Source of the DNA: Rhineura floridana
Taxonomy: Eukaryota > Chordata > Lepidosauria > Squamata > Rhineuridae
Assembly: GCF_030035675.1 (NCBI RefSeq)
Contig: NC_084489.1
Span: forward strand, 74,817,770 to 74,881,769
Reading direction: 5' to 3'
Length of the DNA: 64,000 nucleotides
The notes under the pieces are model-generated. The model did no database searches. It worked only from the letters and a program-made list of their open reading frames with translations, and was not told the origin of the DNA. Position numbers and translations under genes: made by a program. Below, piece after piece: positions 15,101 to 30,100 of the stretch; within the stretch, counting starts at the first letter, position 1; the number at the start of each line of letters is the position of its first letter.

Positions 15101-18100
15101 TAGCTGCAAAAATAAGCTGCCTCTAAATGAAAAAGGTTTGAGAACTCAACTGGGCATTGACTGGAGACCAGGAGTTGGGATAATGATGAATTGTTTAAGA
15201 AGAAATAGAACCAGGAGGGACAACCGTATTCCAGCAGATCTCCAGAAATGTAAAACTATTGGTTTAGACTCAAATCAGACAGGAGGACTTAGGGTGAATA
15301 ATAATATCATTATGTGACTGTGGTCTCTTGAGTGCTTTATGTATTGCTTTGTATACAACAAAACAAATAAAAATCCCAAAGTGGTGGTGGTGGGGAGCCT
15401 TAGAGAAGTATTTTCCCCCCTATAGTTCTATCTGCAGCAGCACTTATTTTCTTGAATTTGCTTTATAACTCTTTGTGCATGTGCTCTAATATACAAATGA
15501 TGATGAAGACTTGAATTATTTTTAAGCAAAAAAAAAGACAAGATCAGTGCACATGTATCTATACTCGCATTGAGATTTGAAAAAAGAGGGAGAGCAGTTT
15601 ATTTTTCAACCATCATGCTCTCATGCCTACTTATAAGTAAACTTATGGTGTGGCAATGTGTCACTTGATCCCCCCACACAAAACATCAAAATTACATTTA
15701 TTTCACATTTATAAAACAATATAATGCACTGGCTTAATAGTTTTATAAACTTTAATTAGTATTAAAAAACTATACATTGTTGTACTTCCTAACTTTCAGA
15801 TTATTTATTTGATTTAATTGATTTCATTTCTTAATTTAGTTGGTCCACAGAAATTTATCATTAAGTCATTGCCATAGCCCACCATCTGTAACATGTTCTT
15901 GCTTATTCAATACCGTTAGTTTTATAATTCCAAATTGTTCCTACCGTTTCCTTATTTCTACTTTACTTGAGCTGTGCACAGTATTCTGGCCATCGTAAGA
16001 ATATATAGTGCTGCTTTTTGATAGATTATTGGGGTGCTGTATTTTACATAATTCAGTAAGTAAAATAAAGGCTCTGTTTCTGTCACTTGAAAGAAGGTGA
16101 CAATGTTCCTTATAAGTATGACCAGATGTTGGTACCTTTTTAAAGTACTGCTAATTTCTAGGCTAGTTTGGCCGTTGCTACTTCCTCTTTATCTGGTGAG
16201 ATTGGGAAGGAGCCTTGAGCTCTTGCTTCCTTTGTCCTCCTTACTCTGCACGGAAGTGAATGCTGTTATATTAGCGACCCTGCAAATGGAACCTGCCCCT
16301 CCTTTAGTATCTGAAGTCTTGTTTAAGTAATTGTGGGGTCTCCTTATTTGCACATGTAGGAGTCGGGGAGAAGAAGAACAATGTCCAAATAGCCTTCAGC
16401 TGTGAAGCAATAAAAAAACCATAGGTTTCCTTTCAACGTTGCCAAAAATTAACTTTAATACTCATGCGAGTGTGATGAGACTAGAGTGAGAATAATAACT
16501 TCCTGCACAAGTAAGAGAACTTCTGCTCCCTTCTGTGTATTTAACCCCAGTGGTGCGCTAGACTCTGACACAAAGAAATGGGACATTCGGTCCCCAGGTG
16601 GCTTATCTAAACTCTATAGATTGGATGCAGACAGAGGTAGATGACTAGGCTTGATACGGGACTCAAGAGGACAAATTGGAAGAGGATTATTTGATGTTAA
16701 TATTACATTTTTCTGTTGTAACCTGCACAAGGTATATGACGACAATGTGTTACCTCATGGTGAAAAGTGTGTAAGAAATAATAAAATTTGCTAGAAGGAA
16801 TCCTGAAAGGACTAGGCTGTGATAGTCCAGGGAGGGTTTTGCAGAAGTGAACAGAAATTTTAGAAGAAGGAAGAGTGGCATATGACAAGGCAAAAAGGGA
16901 TTATTAGATGAGTTTGTAGGGAATACATATGAAGGGAAATTCATAGATCATTATAAACTGTAATCATGATCACTTGTTTTCTTTTTCCTCCCTCCCTTCC
17001 CCCCCCCCAAAATTCCTCACAAACCAGTTTTGGAAAATCTGTCCTATTGAGCATCTCTTAACTCGCCTTGAGATCGATTCACGGCCTGTGTCCCGGCGCC
17101 TAGTAAATCTTCTGTTCAGCTCTTTCATGCCCATTGATCAGCTGGAAGAAGTGTGGTGTGAGCGCTGTGTGGCACTTATCCAAATGAACCCAGCGGCAGC
17201 TAGAAAGTTCTACCAGTATGCTTATGAGTACACTAGCCCAACCAACATAGGTAAAGTTCTGGAAAGTTAATGGCTTGGTTTATCATAAACCAACTATAAA
17301 TAAAAAGTATTGGGCAGCTCTTACTGTAAATGCCCATACATTAGAAGCTGCTTCAGAAGAATTCTGTGCCAGATTGAAAATGCCAGGAAGAAAGAGGGAG
17401 GGAGAGATTGCTATATGCGGCTGTATTCCTGACTTGCCACCTTTTTATATGCATGCATTATGGATCTACTCGGCTTATTTATGTTTAAATGGAGATAGTA
17501 CTTAACTTTTCCCCCAGCGCATAGCCATTGAGTGATACAGGGTGTTAACTTCAGCCACATTTAAATGATTTATTTTTATTTTGTTTTAAAATATATAGTC
17601 ATGAAGATGCTCCAGGGCCATTTGCAAATCAATTAAAATCACTAGCAAAAAATACAATGAATAAAATATTAAGCTCTGAACAGCACTATATTTTATTGTT
17701 AAACTGTTTTTTATCTTGTTTAAATGGTTATTGTTTTTTAATCTTTTGTTTTAGATTGTTTTGGGTTGCTTTGCAAGGGAACTGGCTAATAAATAAATAA
17801 CTTGAAGACTTTAAATGTTTAAATTTACTTGTTTTTTTTAATGAAGCCATGATTTGGTTGGTAGCTCTGCTGTCCACTACTTAAATTGCTCCTGTTCCAA
17901 ATTATTTTTTGTAATTGTACACTTTGTTCTTAATTTTAGCTAAATTGATGCTTACCATTCAGAGCTGTTTGAACGCCTGTATCCAGCAGGGATTAAAGGC
18001 ATCCAACGGTGATGATGAAGACAGTGAGAAAGAAAACATGAGTGTAAGAATACAACAGAAAGCTTCTAAGATGAAGATGTTAATTAGGAACATAAGAAGG

Positions 18101-21100
18101 TGCCTTGTACAGAGTCAGGCCACTGATCCACAGTGTATTGTCTACACTGACTGGCAGTGACCCTTTGCTTGCAAAGCAAATGCTTTATCACTGAGCTATG
18201 GCTGCAAACTCATTTTATGGAGTCTGCACTAGGCCTTTCTTCTATTTTGCTCTTTGGGACAAAAAACAGTGGACATCTATTTACTATTTGAACTATCGAG
18301 TGTGTTTTTGGGTGCTTTGTGTTCCTTCCCATTCCAAAGAGAATGGAAACTTGGCTCACGGTATGGTCTGAAGGCACATGAGGTCACCACCTTGCTGAAC
18401 CTAAGCAAGATTGGGTCTGGTCAGTACCTGGATGGGAGACCACCTGGGAACCATATGTATGCTGCCTTGGGTTCCTTGATGAAAGAAAGGTGGGGTATAA
18501 ATATAATGAAATGAAATAAATAATAAGTTGTAGCGGTTGAAGGATTTGTCTAAATTACAATTTTACCTTTAGTCAGCTGTGAGTTGAATTTCTTTCAGGT
18601 AATAGTTGATCTGCAATATCTCTCAAAAACTCTGAAAATTAGCATAGACGCTAAAATCGTCTTTTCATGGGTTGTTGCACCACTTTGAAGAGGGTAATGT
18701 GATATATTTAGAAGCATTATCGTGTAAATCCCCAACCAGCACAGCATTTCATAACCATAACTGGTGAGCTGAAGTGGTCTGTGCTTGATATCCCTTGGTT
18801 ATATCTAGAGATGTGAAAGCCCAGGGAAGAAAAGGAAAAGTTTGGGGGTGGGGAAAACATTCCCCCTTCCCCCCGACCTTCATATCTCTAGTTACATCTC
18901 AACTGCCTTTGTCACTTCTCCCTAGTACAAAAAATAACGAATTAGGATTGTATTATCATATGGTGACTTTGTGCAGTTCTGTTCATAGAACTTTACTTCT
19001 CCAGTATGGCTAGGATATCCAGGGTTTGGACTGGTTTAGAGATTGACAGTAGCAGAGATATTCTGCACATTGTGGGGTGCAGACCTCAGGATTGTGGAAT
19101 GGAATCTGACAAATAAGATAAACCAGTTGTGCTCATGTGTAAGAGTTCCCCGTAAGACATGCATGCTCATTGTGTGGATGTGGCAGGGTGTGTGAGACAG
19201 GCCTAGCTCAAGCACATGAAACTCTGTTCCTTCTTTGTGTGTCTGATCTACATATCTAGTATGAGCTAACATAACATAATGTAAGTTGTGATAAGCTACA
19301 GTGCAGAAATCAGAAAAACTAGGTCTGGTCCTGATGTTTACAGTTGTGGTAATATTCTGCATGGGAATGAGTGTGCGAGCCAGTCCCAGGACCATGCAGG
19401 GCTGCTACCACTTGTAGGAATTGTGGACACTCCCTGCCCTCAATTCAGCCAGTTGTTGCTTTCATTCCACTCCTTTTAGGAATAGAAGATTTGGTGACTG
19501 ACACTTACCTCTGGGTCCTATGTTACACCATAGCCTTTGCCAACCTGGTGTTCTACAAATGATTTGGACTTCAACTCCCATCAGTCCCAGTCTGCAATGC
19601 ATTTTCCACACATCACAGTAAGCCAAGCTAAGGCTTACATGGACCACACAAAAAGCTTGTACTCTCTTTTGCTCTTCCCAGGTCGTTTTAGCTTAGGACA
19701 ACATAGCAGCCAAGCCAAAGTTTCGCTTAGCGTGTTGTCCAAACCCAGAATGGTGGTAAAGGAGGAGAGTCCTTAACCACGACAGCAGGTTCTCACAACA
19801 TGCTAACTTAACCCTGTGGTTAGCTGCTGCTCTCTGCTAAAAAGACTAGGGAGGTGCAAAGTGGGTGCAAGCTCCTATCCAAGAACCACCACGTTTGTGT
19901 TATTCTGGTAAGCCACAATTTGGCTTGCTGTGATATGTGAACCAGGCCAGCGTGTGGTGTGCACACTCCTTACCATGTTCAGTCCTAATGCTACTGGCAA
20001 CATCTGAACTATTATTTGATTTATATCCCACCCTTCCTCCCAGCAGGAGCCCAGGGCAGCAAACAAAATCACCAAAAACATTAAAACATCATGAAAACAA
20101 AACATCTTCAAAAATGTTACTTTAAAAAAGCTTTCAAAATATCTAAGATTAAAAACATTTTAAAAAGAAGGTTTAAGAACAAAAAAAACACAGAGGCAGA
20201 CTGGGGTAGGTCTCAGCTGAAAAGGCTTGTTGAAAGAGGAAAATCTTCAATAGGTGCCGAAAAGATAACAGAGATTATGCCTGTCTAATATTTAAGGGGA
20301 GGGAATTCCACAGGGTAGGTGCTGCCACACTAAAGGTCCGTTTCCTGTGTTGTGCAGAATGGACCTCTAAGTAGCCCTAAGCCCTGCATTTTTCCTAGTT
20401 CTGGCAGCTAAAGTGCTAACCCGTAAACTACTACAAGGTTGGTATCCTGGTCTAGACATTTTGTAAAGTAAAAATAAATCTGTAAGAAGTATACATGTAT
20501 GTTCTTTAGGTTTTCCTTCCCAGTCCCTGGAAAGCCTCACTCTGAAATGCCAGATTTTTTTTTCTTTTTGACACACCCACCCACCACATTCTTTTTCCAG
20601 GGTCCCCATCTTGTTTCTGTGCCTCCAGCATCTATCAGTGGCTACTAGCCACAATGCCTGTGTTCTGCCTCCACTGTCAGAGGCAGCATGCCCCTGAATA
20701 CTGTGTCTTGGGAACTGCAAGTGGGGAGAGTACTGTTGCACTTGAGCTGGCTTTGCAGGCTTTGCGTAGGCATCTGGTTGGCCACTGTGAGAATAGGGTA
20801 CTGGACTAGATGGGCCTTTGGCCTGATCCAGCAGGGGGGTCTTATCTTCAAAGGTGTTGAATTTGAAAATTATAAGACAATAAAATCTGGATTAAAGGCG
20901 ATGGGTATTATAGCAAGATATAAGGAGAAATGTTAATTCATCTTCACTTTCCCCTGATTACTGAAACTGTGACCCTCTCTTGTATAATGGTAAACTTCTA
21001 AAACTGCTTCCTTTCTTTCTAACGTTCTTCACAGCTTCCGTGGTATTAACATGCACATAAATTCGGGAAGATTCTTTCCATTAAAAAAAAGCTCTATAAG

Positions 21101-24100
21101 CCTGATTTTAGATACAAGAAAAATTGCATAATCCTCAAATATTTACATTTCAGGTTCCAAATAATGTATTGTCCATTGATGACATACCTTCTATGGCAGG
21201 CTTACTTGAAGTTATTGTAATTCTGTGGAGAAGCATTCGTAAAGCACTTGATCGCAATGAAGGAGCCAAAAACCACATTGTCCGAAAATTTGCTTCTGTA
21301 CTATCTGAGTATTTAAAAGTATTTAAGGTAAATCCCACTTAAAACTCCTAGAGTGGGTTGGTTGCAAAGGTTTAATTATGTTTATGGAAAGAGGCTATTG
21401 TAATAGAAGGGCTCCTTTGGAATCCAACTTGCTGTAACACTTACCTCACATGCTTTATTCTGTGGCCCTTTGCCCCTTAAACAGAAAGGGGGAAACTGTT
21501 TTGGGGTTTTATGTGGGGGGAGGAAACACAGGAATAAGACAGGAGAGTTTTCTGTAGTATGAGAAAATCACTTTAGTTCATCATTATATTGATGAAGGGT
21601 TGTATACCCATCCACCACCCTTTAGAAAGAGAAACTGTTGATTCTTATGCAGTGTGTTGTGTTGGTCTTGCTCTGTTTTCTCTAACTTTAAGGGACTAAA
21701 GCATACTCTTGCTCTAACGTTTAAGGCATGAATGGTCTTTCAATATATATACCTATAAATGTATTCACTTAGAATGTTTTATCATTCACAGATCTAAATG
21801 AATGGGGCTTCTTTTTATTCAGTACTGTTTTAAAATACTTTGGGAAGAATAATGTAACCATGAACATATGAAAGCAGAGTGTATATAAGCTCTAACAGCG
21901 TTATTAGTTTATATTTGTAGCACAAGCTAGACCAAATTAATGGGTGAGGTGTAGTACAAGAAGATGTACCAAATTAGACTTCATAGTTCTTGATCTAACT
22001 TTCTGAGAGTGTGTTGCTGTACTCTTAATGAACTATGAAAATGACGGGGCACCATGTGAAGCACTTAGAACTTTTTTGTGAATGATCTGTTTACAAAAAG
22101 TGTAGAAATTCCTTATTAAACTGTTTTGCTTCAACCTAGGATGATCGTTGTGTCTCTCCAATAATTGTCCTTGCATCTTTCATGTCACCCACTTCTATTC
22201 CTACATTCAGGTACTATTTATTTATTTTTGCAAATGTGGGTAGAAACTTTCAATTGTGTGCTATGCAGGTTTGATTCCAATAAGGAAACTGAATATTTCA
22301 ATTCATGGGGACATTGCAAAGTTCTATAGACTTTTGAGGTATGTTTATGTATTGAAAAAGCTGATACATCATGTTTGCATTTGTTTCTAGTTGTGGTGTG
22401 GTCTCTAAACTGAAGAATCTGGAAAATGGTGCCACTGAAAACAAATACTCTACCCTGCTTGATTGTCTGTGTCGCTGGGGAAAAGTGGGACATGTTCTTG
22501 ATTTAATCTATGATTGGATAACAGTCGAGCCAACCCAGCGAGAGGTGTGATAAATAAGTCTGGCTTTTGAATGTGTTGGCTTATGCAGCTTTAGTGGTTG
22601 GCTGGTGGTTGCTTTATTTAACATTTTTAATGGCATCTTTTTAGTGTTTGAAAATAAAGGGACTCTTTTCTCTTTGTATTTAGAGTAGCGGCACTTCTAA
22701 ACGACGTGTACTTATCCAAGAGACACACGAGTCAAAACCGGAATTGGCACTTGATTATATAGAGTATTTGTTGACTCATTATATGAATCGGGATTGTCTT
22801 CTGTCACTCCCCAAACAGAAGCTGAATGATCTTTTGAAAGCTCTTGAAGCCGCAAAGGTAAGATTTCACTTTTCCACAATATTGTATGACAACCTGAATT
22901 AATGCTAGTAAATAATGTATAAGGTTTTCTCCAAATTTGCCATTGTCTTTGGTGTAGGTATCTTTTTCTGCACTATGATTGCCCAGGATACCCGAAACTA
23001 TGTGATATATGATCATTATACTTGTGTTATACTGCATTGCACTAATCCAGAGTAATTGCATTTGCAAGGAACTGGGATTGTGCAGATTATTTAGCACTGA
23101 AGCTACCATGAGAGAGATCTAAGCCACAATAATGTCAGTTTCCCTTCTCCTTCTGAATAAGCTTTTCTTTGTTACTGTGGAAGCTTTGCAATAAAATTGA
23201 ACTAACGGGACAGAATGATGCATGTTAATATACATCTGCTTAACAAAGTTAAGTGGGCAACGTGGCAATATGTCTGATGGTGATGCTGGCCAAGAGATCT
23301 GTAGCGATGTAGTGAAGAGAAAGTTCTTCTGACTGTGCTGTATTGAATTCTGTTCCCCTGACTTCTTGAGGAGAAATTCTGGGATGGGGCCACAAGGAGC
23401 CTCAGTTGTTGGGGTGGGGGGCAGAAAAGCCTAAGTACGAAAGCAAACATTGCATTACCGCACTGGATTCAGGCCACTGGGTTGGGAATATCTTAAATTC
23501 AGCAGGGTACAAAAAAATATAACGAACAACATAATAACATTATTTTAAAAAGTGAGTCCCATTTGATTTGATACCCATTTGAAGTATATAGATTGCAGTG
23601 TTATTTGAGTGTGAGCTAAATTTATCCATTACATCAAAATTTGGTAGCTCAACTCTAATGAAGAGGAATGCATCATTTATAAAGATGTATGTTAATATCC
23701 TCCTCCCCTCTAATCCCTGTGCAGGACATTCAGATTATTTTCTTCCTAAACATGATGCTTTCATTTCAGGATGTTCTAGACCCTTATATTAGAGAAACGG
23801 ATGCAAGGTGTCCCTTTTACCAAGCAACTACACTTAGAGCCTTCAGTCTGTATTGCAGATTAAATATACATCTTCAGTATAAGGTACTGTAATCTCAAGA
23901 CTTGCTCTACTTTTGAGCAAAAGTGGCTATAAACATCTGTATGATGATTATGTTTGTGTTCTTTTTTTTTCTTAACAGTTTGCCTCTGAAGGACAGGAGT
24001 ACCTGTCAGCTTTGGAGAAAACAGGGTCTTGGATTGAAAATAGCATTCTGCCTGCTTTTTTAATAGATGAACAGGAGGGCAACTTGAAGCAGTCCAGTGA

Positions 24101-27100
24101 AATCTCTCAGCTGGTGATTCAGGTAGTGTGTGTATTGTGGGGTTGCTCTCATGTATTTTGAATTCGTGCACTAACGTAACATTGGCTCAGTTCAGATACC
24201 ACACCACATGACAGCTTTTGTTAGAACAGCCCTAAAGATGCTGAGGCTTCCAAACACAGATGCAACCCAACATTCAGAGCTGCTTGTTCACCCGTGATTT
24301 ATTTCATTTTATTTTAATTACACTTTTATCTCCCAAGATGCTCAGGGTTGCCTTCCTTTCTCTTCTCTCCATCCACTCAGTAGCACAACAGCCTTAAGAG
24401 GTAGACTAACAGCAGTATCTATGGTTTGTCAATTGTGGCAAAAAAGTCTTCAAAGAATGGCTTTTGGTTCTGATTTGCTGTCTGATTTTCAGATGATGGT
24501 TTGTTAGTTCAGACATTGTGATAGTTAAGCTTCCTTAGCTGTGGTCTGATGTCTGATACCAGCACTTTGAACTTGGCCTGGCAAGTATCCTTATAGATGA
24601 AAACTCAAAATTAGTTGACGTTAAGAAATACTGTTCTTTTTTTTTAAAAAAAATGGCAAAAATGTTTAAACGTTTCTAAAAAACCTTTTCATTTCCTATC
24701 TTGCACCATCTTGTTGTCAACTTCATAATCTGAAGCATGCCTTACTCATAATATACATATATTGGGACTATCTAAATATTAAGGGGTCAAGGTCCACTCA
24801 GGCTTCCATCCATCTGTGGTCAGTAAAATGAGTACCCAGCATATGCTGGGGGGTAAAGAAAGGCCGGGGAAGGAACTGGCAATCCCACCCCATATACAAT
24901 CTGCCTAGTAAACGTCGCAAGACGTCACCCTAAGAGTCGGAAACGACTCACACTATAAGTGCGGGGACACCTTTACCTTTTTCAGTATTAAGAACTGGTC
25001 ATGCACAAATACGAATACATTTCTGCTCTTCTTATGTAGACTTATCTGACAGTGTGCAAAGATCTCATAGCTGTTGGTCTTGGTGATTCAGAGTTTCAAG
25101 TACACCTTCTGAATGTGGTCGTTGTCATCCTGCACACAGGTATGTTTTCTGATTAATTATCTTTTATTTTGTGAAGTTAACGATGTTTTGTTTTGTCCAT
25201 AAACTATTGGAACATGACAAGGCTACTACTCGCCAAAATTTAAAACTATGGAACTGTATACTTCAAACATTGTAGTACATATGTGTAGACATATTGTCTG
25301 ACACACCAATACTAGTATTCAATATAACAACCATGTACAAAATAAAGACAAGAAAAAATTAGCAACACTGGAAAACGCATTGTGTAAAAAATACATATTT
25401 ATAAGGGATGTATCCAACACTATCTGCACAAGCAGAACTGTTCATATAATTGGACTTTAGCTTCCTCTCCTTCCCCCCCCCAATCCTTCACTTCCTCAGT
25501 CTGCTTTGGTGCATTTGGGACCCTTGGGGGGCATTGCAAGGGGGGGGAGGAGAGAGGTCCCATTCATGCAGTGGGGCTTCACAACACAGTTTGCTCATAC
25601 AACACTGGATTCTGCTCAAAGGATATGAATTGTAATAAACTAATGATAACGTTGATCCATGGAGGATGTTGCACTCAGTAATAACAAATTATATACTGAC
25701 TGTGCAATTCAGCTGCTAATACTAAGATGAGTTTTAAAAATGCAGGTAATTCCACAAAGTACCAGTTCTAGATGTGGGTCAAAACTTGCGTATTGCACAA
25801 GCAGGTAGACTACAATTGTGTGTTCCTGATGCAGAGCACAAACCAAATCCAGTACAGATACCAAAGTCACAGTTCAGCGGTTGGCCTAAAGAATATACTT
25901 AGTGAGATGTTGATCTTTATCTCCTTCAGCAAAATGCTTCATTTTCTGTGTGTGTTCATGGGCTGGCAAAGCCACACAGCCCAAAAAAATTCCTGTCCTA
26001 TATCAGAAATGGAGAACATTTTTCAGCCCGAGAACCACATTACCTTCTGGGCAGTCTTCCAAGGGTTGTGCCAGTGGTGGGCACAGCTACAAATGTAAAT
26101 TTTACCTGTTGTACATCAGGCTAGTTGCTATACACACAATCACACACCCCTCTCTGTTTGTCCTCCATCCAGACAAACAAGAGGTGTTATCTGAGTTCAA
26201 GGACTCAGCCAGGCCAAAATGTTCGATGTGTGAAGCAGAGGCACTGATGGGCGTGGCCCAGAGATAGTTCCGAGGGCCAAATAGAGAGGTCCGGAGAGCT
26301 GTACACATCCTCAGGCCCTGAGGTTCCCCACCGCTTTCCTGCATCCACAGTGTCAAAACAGCAGCTTCCGCAATGTATATGCAGCTTCACTATGTGCTCC
26401 TCTGAATGTATGATCCTTAAGTTGACACTTGGTTAGTTCTTTGTTTTAGGGACCAAAACACAATTCCTAAGTAGGCTTTAATCACCTTTGTTTCTGGATG
26501 AGTAGGCATTCAGTGTGCATATGTGCAAGAAATAGGGCAGGGCATATAGCATGTTATGCGTGAAAAGAGACATGATGGGGAAATGGGCACAGTCCTGTTT
26601 GGCTATTTTTTAGAAAAGTGACTATACAGGATACTGCAAGTACATATTGGAGTAAACTGACAAGGAGAGGCTTTACTTGAAAGATCATAGGCTCAAAAAC
26701 CTCTAGGGATTGATTTAGCCATATATTGTGGCTGGGGGTGTGTGTGGAATAGCTTTGACTGTATTTTGATACTTAATTCAGTTTTTCTTTCCTTAAGATA
26801 GAGGCCACGTTTTCCTTCCAATGATACTCTCCATCCTGAGAGAGGTGGTGGAAGCTTCTTTAGCCCATAACACTGATAGCAGCGCCTGGGTGGAACTTTT
26901 TGACAATATTCAGAAGATATTCCAGAAAATTCTAGAATGTATGGCACTCAGACTCAGAAGACAGCGAGAAGAGGGGATTCAGGTATCTGTTGCATTTGAA
27001 GGTAGCTGGCTTGATCCTTGCTAAACGAATGACTTGTATCTAGTTCTTGAAGTAAAACATGCACTGCTGTATTGGCCAGGCATCGCTGTTGCTCACAAAG

Positions 27101-30100
27101 AGAAAGACAGCCTGACAACTGCAATTTGGGCGAATGGCCCGATATACAGTATTTATTTTTAATTTCACTGCTGCTCTGATTGTTTCTCATACCCAGCTGA
27201 ATGTCAAAAAGATTAAAGTAATGACAACAGAAGATTTATGTAACTTTAAAGTTGACAATGAGGACATTGAAATTTCAAGGATTATCAATACCTTGGAACA
27301 GTCATTAACTAAAACGGAGACAATAGTCAAGAAATCAGAAGAAGGCTAGGACTGGGTAGGGCACCTGTGAGAGAACTAAAAAAGGTCCTCAAATGCAAAC
27401 ATGTATCACTGAATACCAAAGTCAGGATCATTCAGACCATGGTATTCCCGATCTCTATGTATGGATGCGAAAGTTGGACAGTGAAAAAAAAGCAGATAAG
27501 AGAAAAATCAACTCATTTGAAATGTGGTGTTGGAGAAGAGCTTTGCGCAAACAATGGACTGCAAAAAAGACAAATAATTGGGTGTTAGAACAAATTAAAC
27601 CAGAACTGTCACTAGAAGCTAAAATGATGAAACTGAGGTTATCATACTTTGGACACATCCTGAGAAGACATGATTCACTAGAAAAGACCATAATGCTGGG
27701 AAAAACAGAAAGGAGTAGAAAAAGAGGAAGGCCAAACAAGAGATGGATTTATTCCTTAAAGAAAGCCACAGACCTGAACTTACAAGATCTTAACAGGGTA
27801 GTTCATGACAGATGCTCTTGGAGGTCACTGATTCATATGGTCGCCATGAGTCGTGGTCAACTTGAAGGCACATAACAACAACAACAAAGCATGGAAATAT
27901 ATGTCCCTCTGATATGCCTACTCTTACTCTTAAACCCATTTTGTAAAAAATGTCGATAATAGACAAGTCATCGTAAATACAAACAGGCATTGAAACATTC
28001 CAGTTAAATAGCAGAGGTGCTAGTATACATTTTCAGACAAGCAAAATTACTACTTAACTAAACTGAAAAAGTGGCCATTAGTTGTCACAGCAGGCTTTTC
28101 AATAGGTTTTATAGACATCGTGCCATGATTCCCTCTCCCCCACCCCATCTCTGCTGAAGCACTCAGTTCAGTGTCAGTACAAAAGTGTTAAAGGAGGATG
28201 GACTAGCTTAAGTAACGACTTTAAACTTTGCATTCCACTCTCCCAAAGCTGTTGTTCATTGAGCATCCTTGCCAGAAATGTGTTATCTCCACTTTCTCTG
28301 CTACTTGGCTTCTGCCTTTCCAATACACAGTGAGGCTTTTCAGTTTCTTTTTCAGTCTTGATTCTCTGTTTCGGATTTACAAAGATTCACAAGCCTTTTA
28401 ACTCTCTTTAGACTGGGAAAATGATTCTGCACAAATGATTGGGTCTGGACTGTTTGTTTTGGCTGTTTCTAGGCAGCATAGAATTGGAATGCTTTAATTT
28501 TGCTATTTGTTCTAAAGTTTGTGCCATAGTACCAACAGGGGAAGATGCGTGAACTTCTTCCTTCCATCTTTCTGTACTGTTTGCACAGGCTAGCTGGAAC
28601 TGGGTGCGAGACTTGTTCTCTGTTTGGCATGGAAGCAGGCAGTTTTCCTCCAATGTCCTTTGTAGGCTGCTCTGAACTGGGTACACATTTTTAAGCTGCT
28701 GTGTGTCACAACAATTTTGTGTCTTTCAATTTGCGCAGCTATGCCCAAATGACGCAACATCTAAAAAGGAGGATGGACACTCTCTCTCCTCCTCTCTATC
28801 TCTGTCACTCACATAGAAAGGGATATAGTTGAAAAATCTGAATCTGTATGCTACTAAGCTAATTTTTGTTTTTTCTAGTTAATTCAGTCTGTTCAGGAGC
28901 CTCTTGGAGAATTTGTACATGCCATCCAGTGTTGTACTTTAACTTGTCCAGCTGTTCACCATGGAGTCCTTTCTTCTCTGCTAGCTGCAGCAGTAGTAGA
29001 GATAGGTTACACCTTACAACAAAAGGTACAAGGGGTTTTTTTTTTTACTTTCCTTGTGAGCATGCCCTATATGCATGCAGGGGGAGAGAGGTATCAAGCG
29101 ATCATGCACAGGTCTATTAGTGAAGTGGGGCTGGGCTATATTTTTATAATAACATGCATAGTCAGCATATTTTTATAAAAAGAGCACCATAAGTTCAACT
29201 TCTTATTCTTGTGGTAGGGGACTGAGCAGGACGTAGCTGGCTCAACAATGGTATCATGAAGCCTCTAGACAATAGGAGCGGAATAGTCCTTCAGCCTTTT
29301 TTATTGGGTTACATCATTTATTTATTTATTAATTTATTAAACTTGTATCCTGCCCTTCCAGAAGGAGCCTAGGGCAGCATGTCATGTTTTTTTTAAAAAA
29401 GCATAATTGTAGACATATAGTGACTTCCTTTCTGGTGGTGTTATTGTGCCAGACATCAACTATTCCAGTGAATGATAATATTAAGCAAAGTATTTAAAAA
29501 AGTCTTGCAGTAGGGCCCCACTCATATGGCAGGTTAGGTTCCAGACCCCCGCTAGAAAGTGAAAACCACCAAAAAGCGGATCAGCTGTAGTAACCCGGGG
29601 AGGGTTAATCGATATAATTGTAATGCCTCCTACCCAGTTTTAATATTGTTGTTGTAGATCTATTGTTTTTATTGTATTACTGTATTTTATTAATTGTATT
29701 TTAATAATTTTGTAAGTCGCCTAGAGTGGCCATTGGCCAGATAGGCGACGAAGAAATTAAATTTATTATTATTATTTATTATTAGTGTGGGGGTCTGGAA
29801 CCTAACCTGCTGATCACACCAGAGGAGGAGAAGATCAGATCTTCCTCTCCTCGGGCGTGATCAGCTGGAGCAGGAGTCTGATTGCCCCCAAGGAGGAGAA
29901 GATCAGCTGTAGCATGTTACAGCTGATCTTCCCCTCCGCCGGTCGAGCGGGGGAGTCAGATCGTGCCAGAAGAGGAGAAGATCAGCTGTAGCATGCTACA
30001 GCTGATCTGCTCTTCCTCCGGCGTGATCAGCTGGAGTGCTGGAGTCTGACCGCCCCTGAGGAGGAGGAGAAGATCAGCTGTAGCATGCTACAGCTGATCT

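Noticed and set aside
18385-18465. 5S rRNA gene
   Set aside because: Only the 3' half matches well and it runs into a LINE-like tail, so it is a SINE.
27393-27875. 160-codon open frame as a host gene
   Set aside because: It is the BovB ORF2 C-terminal remnant.
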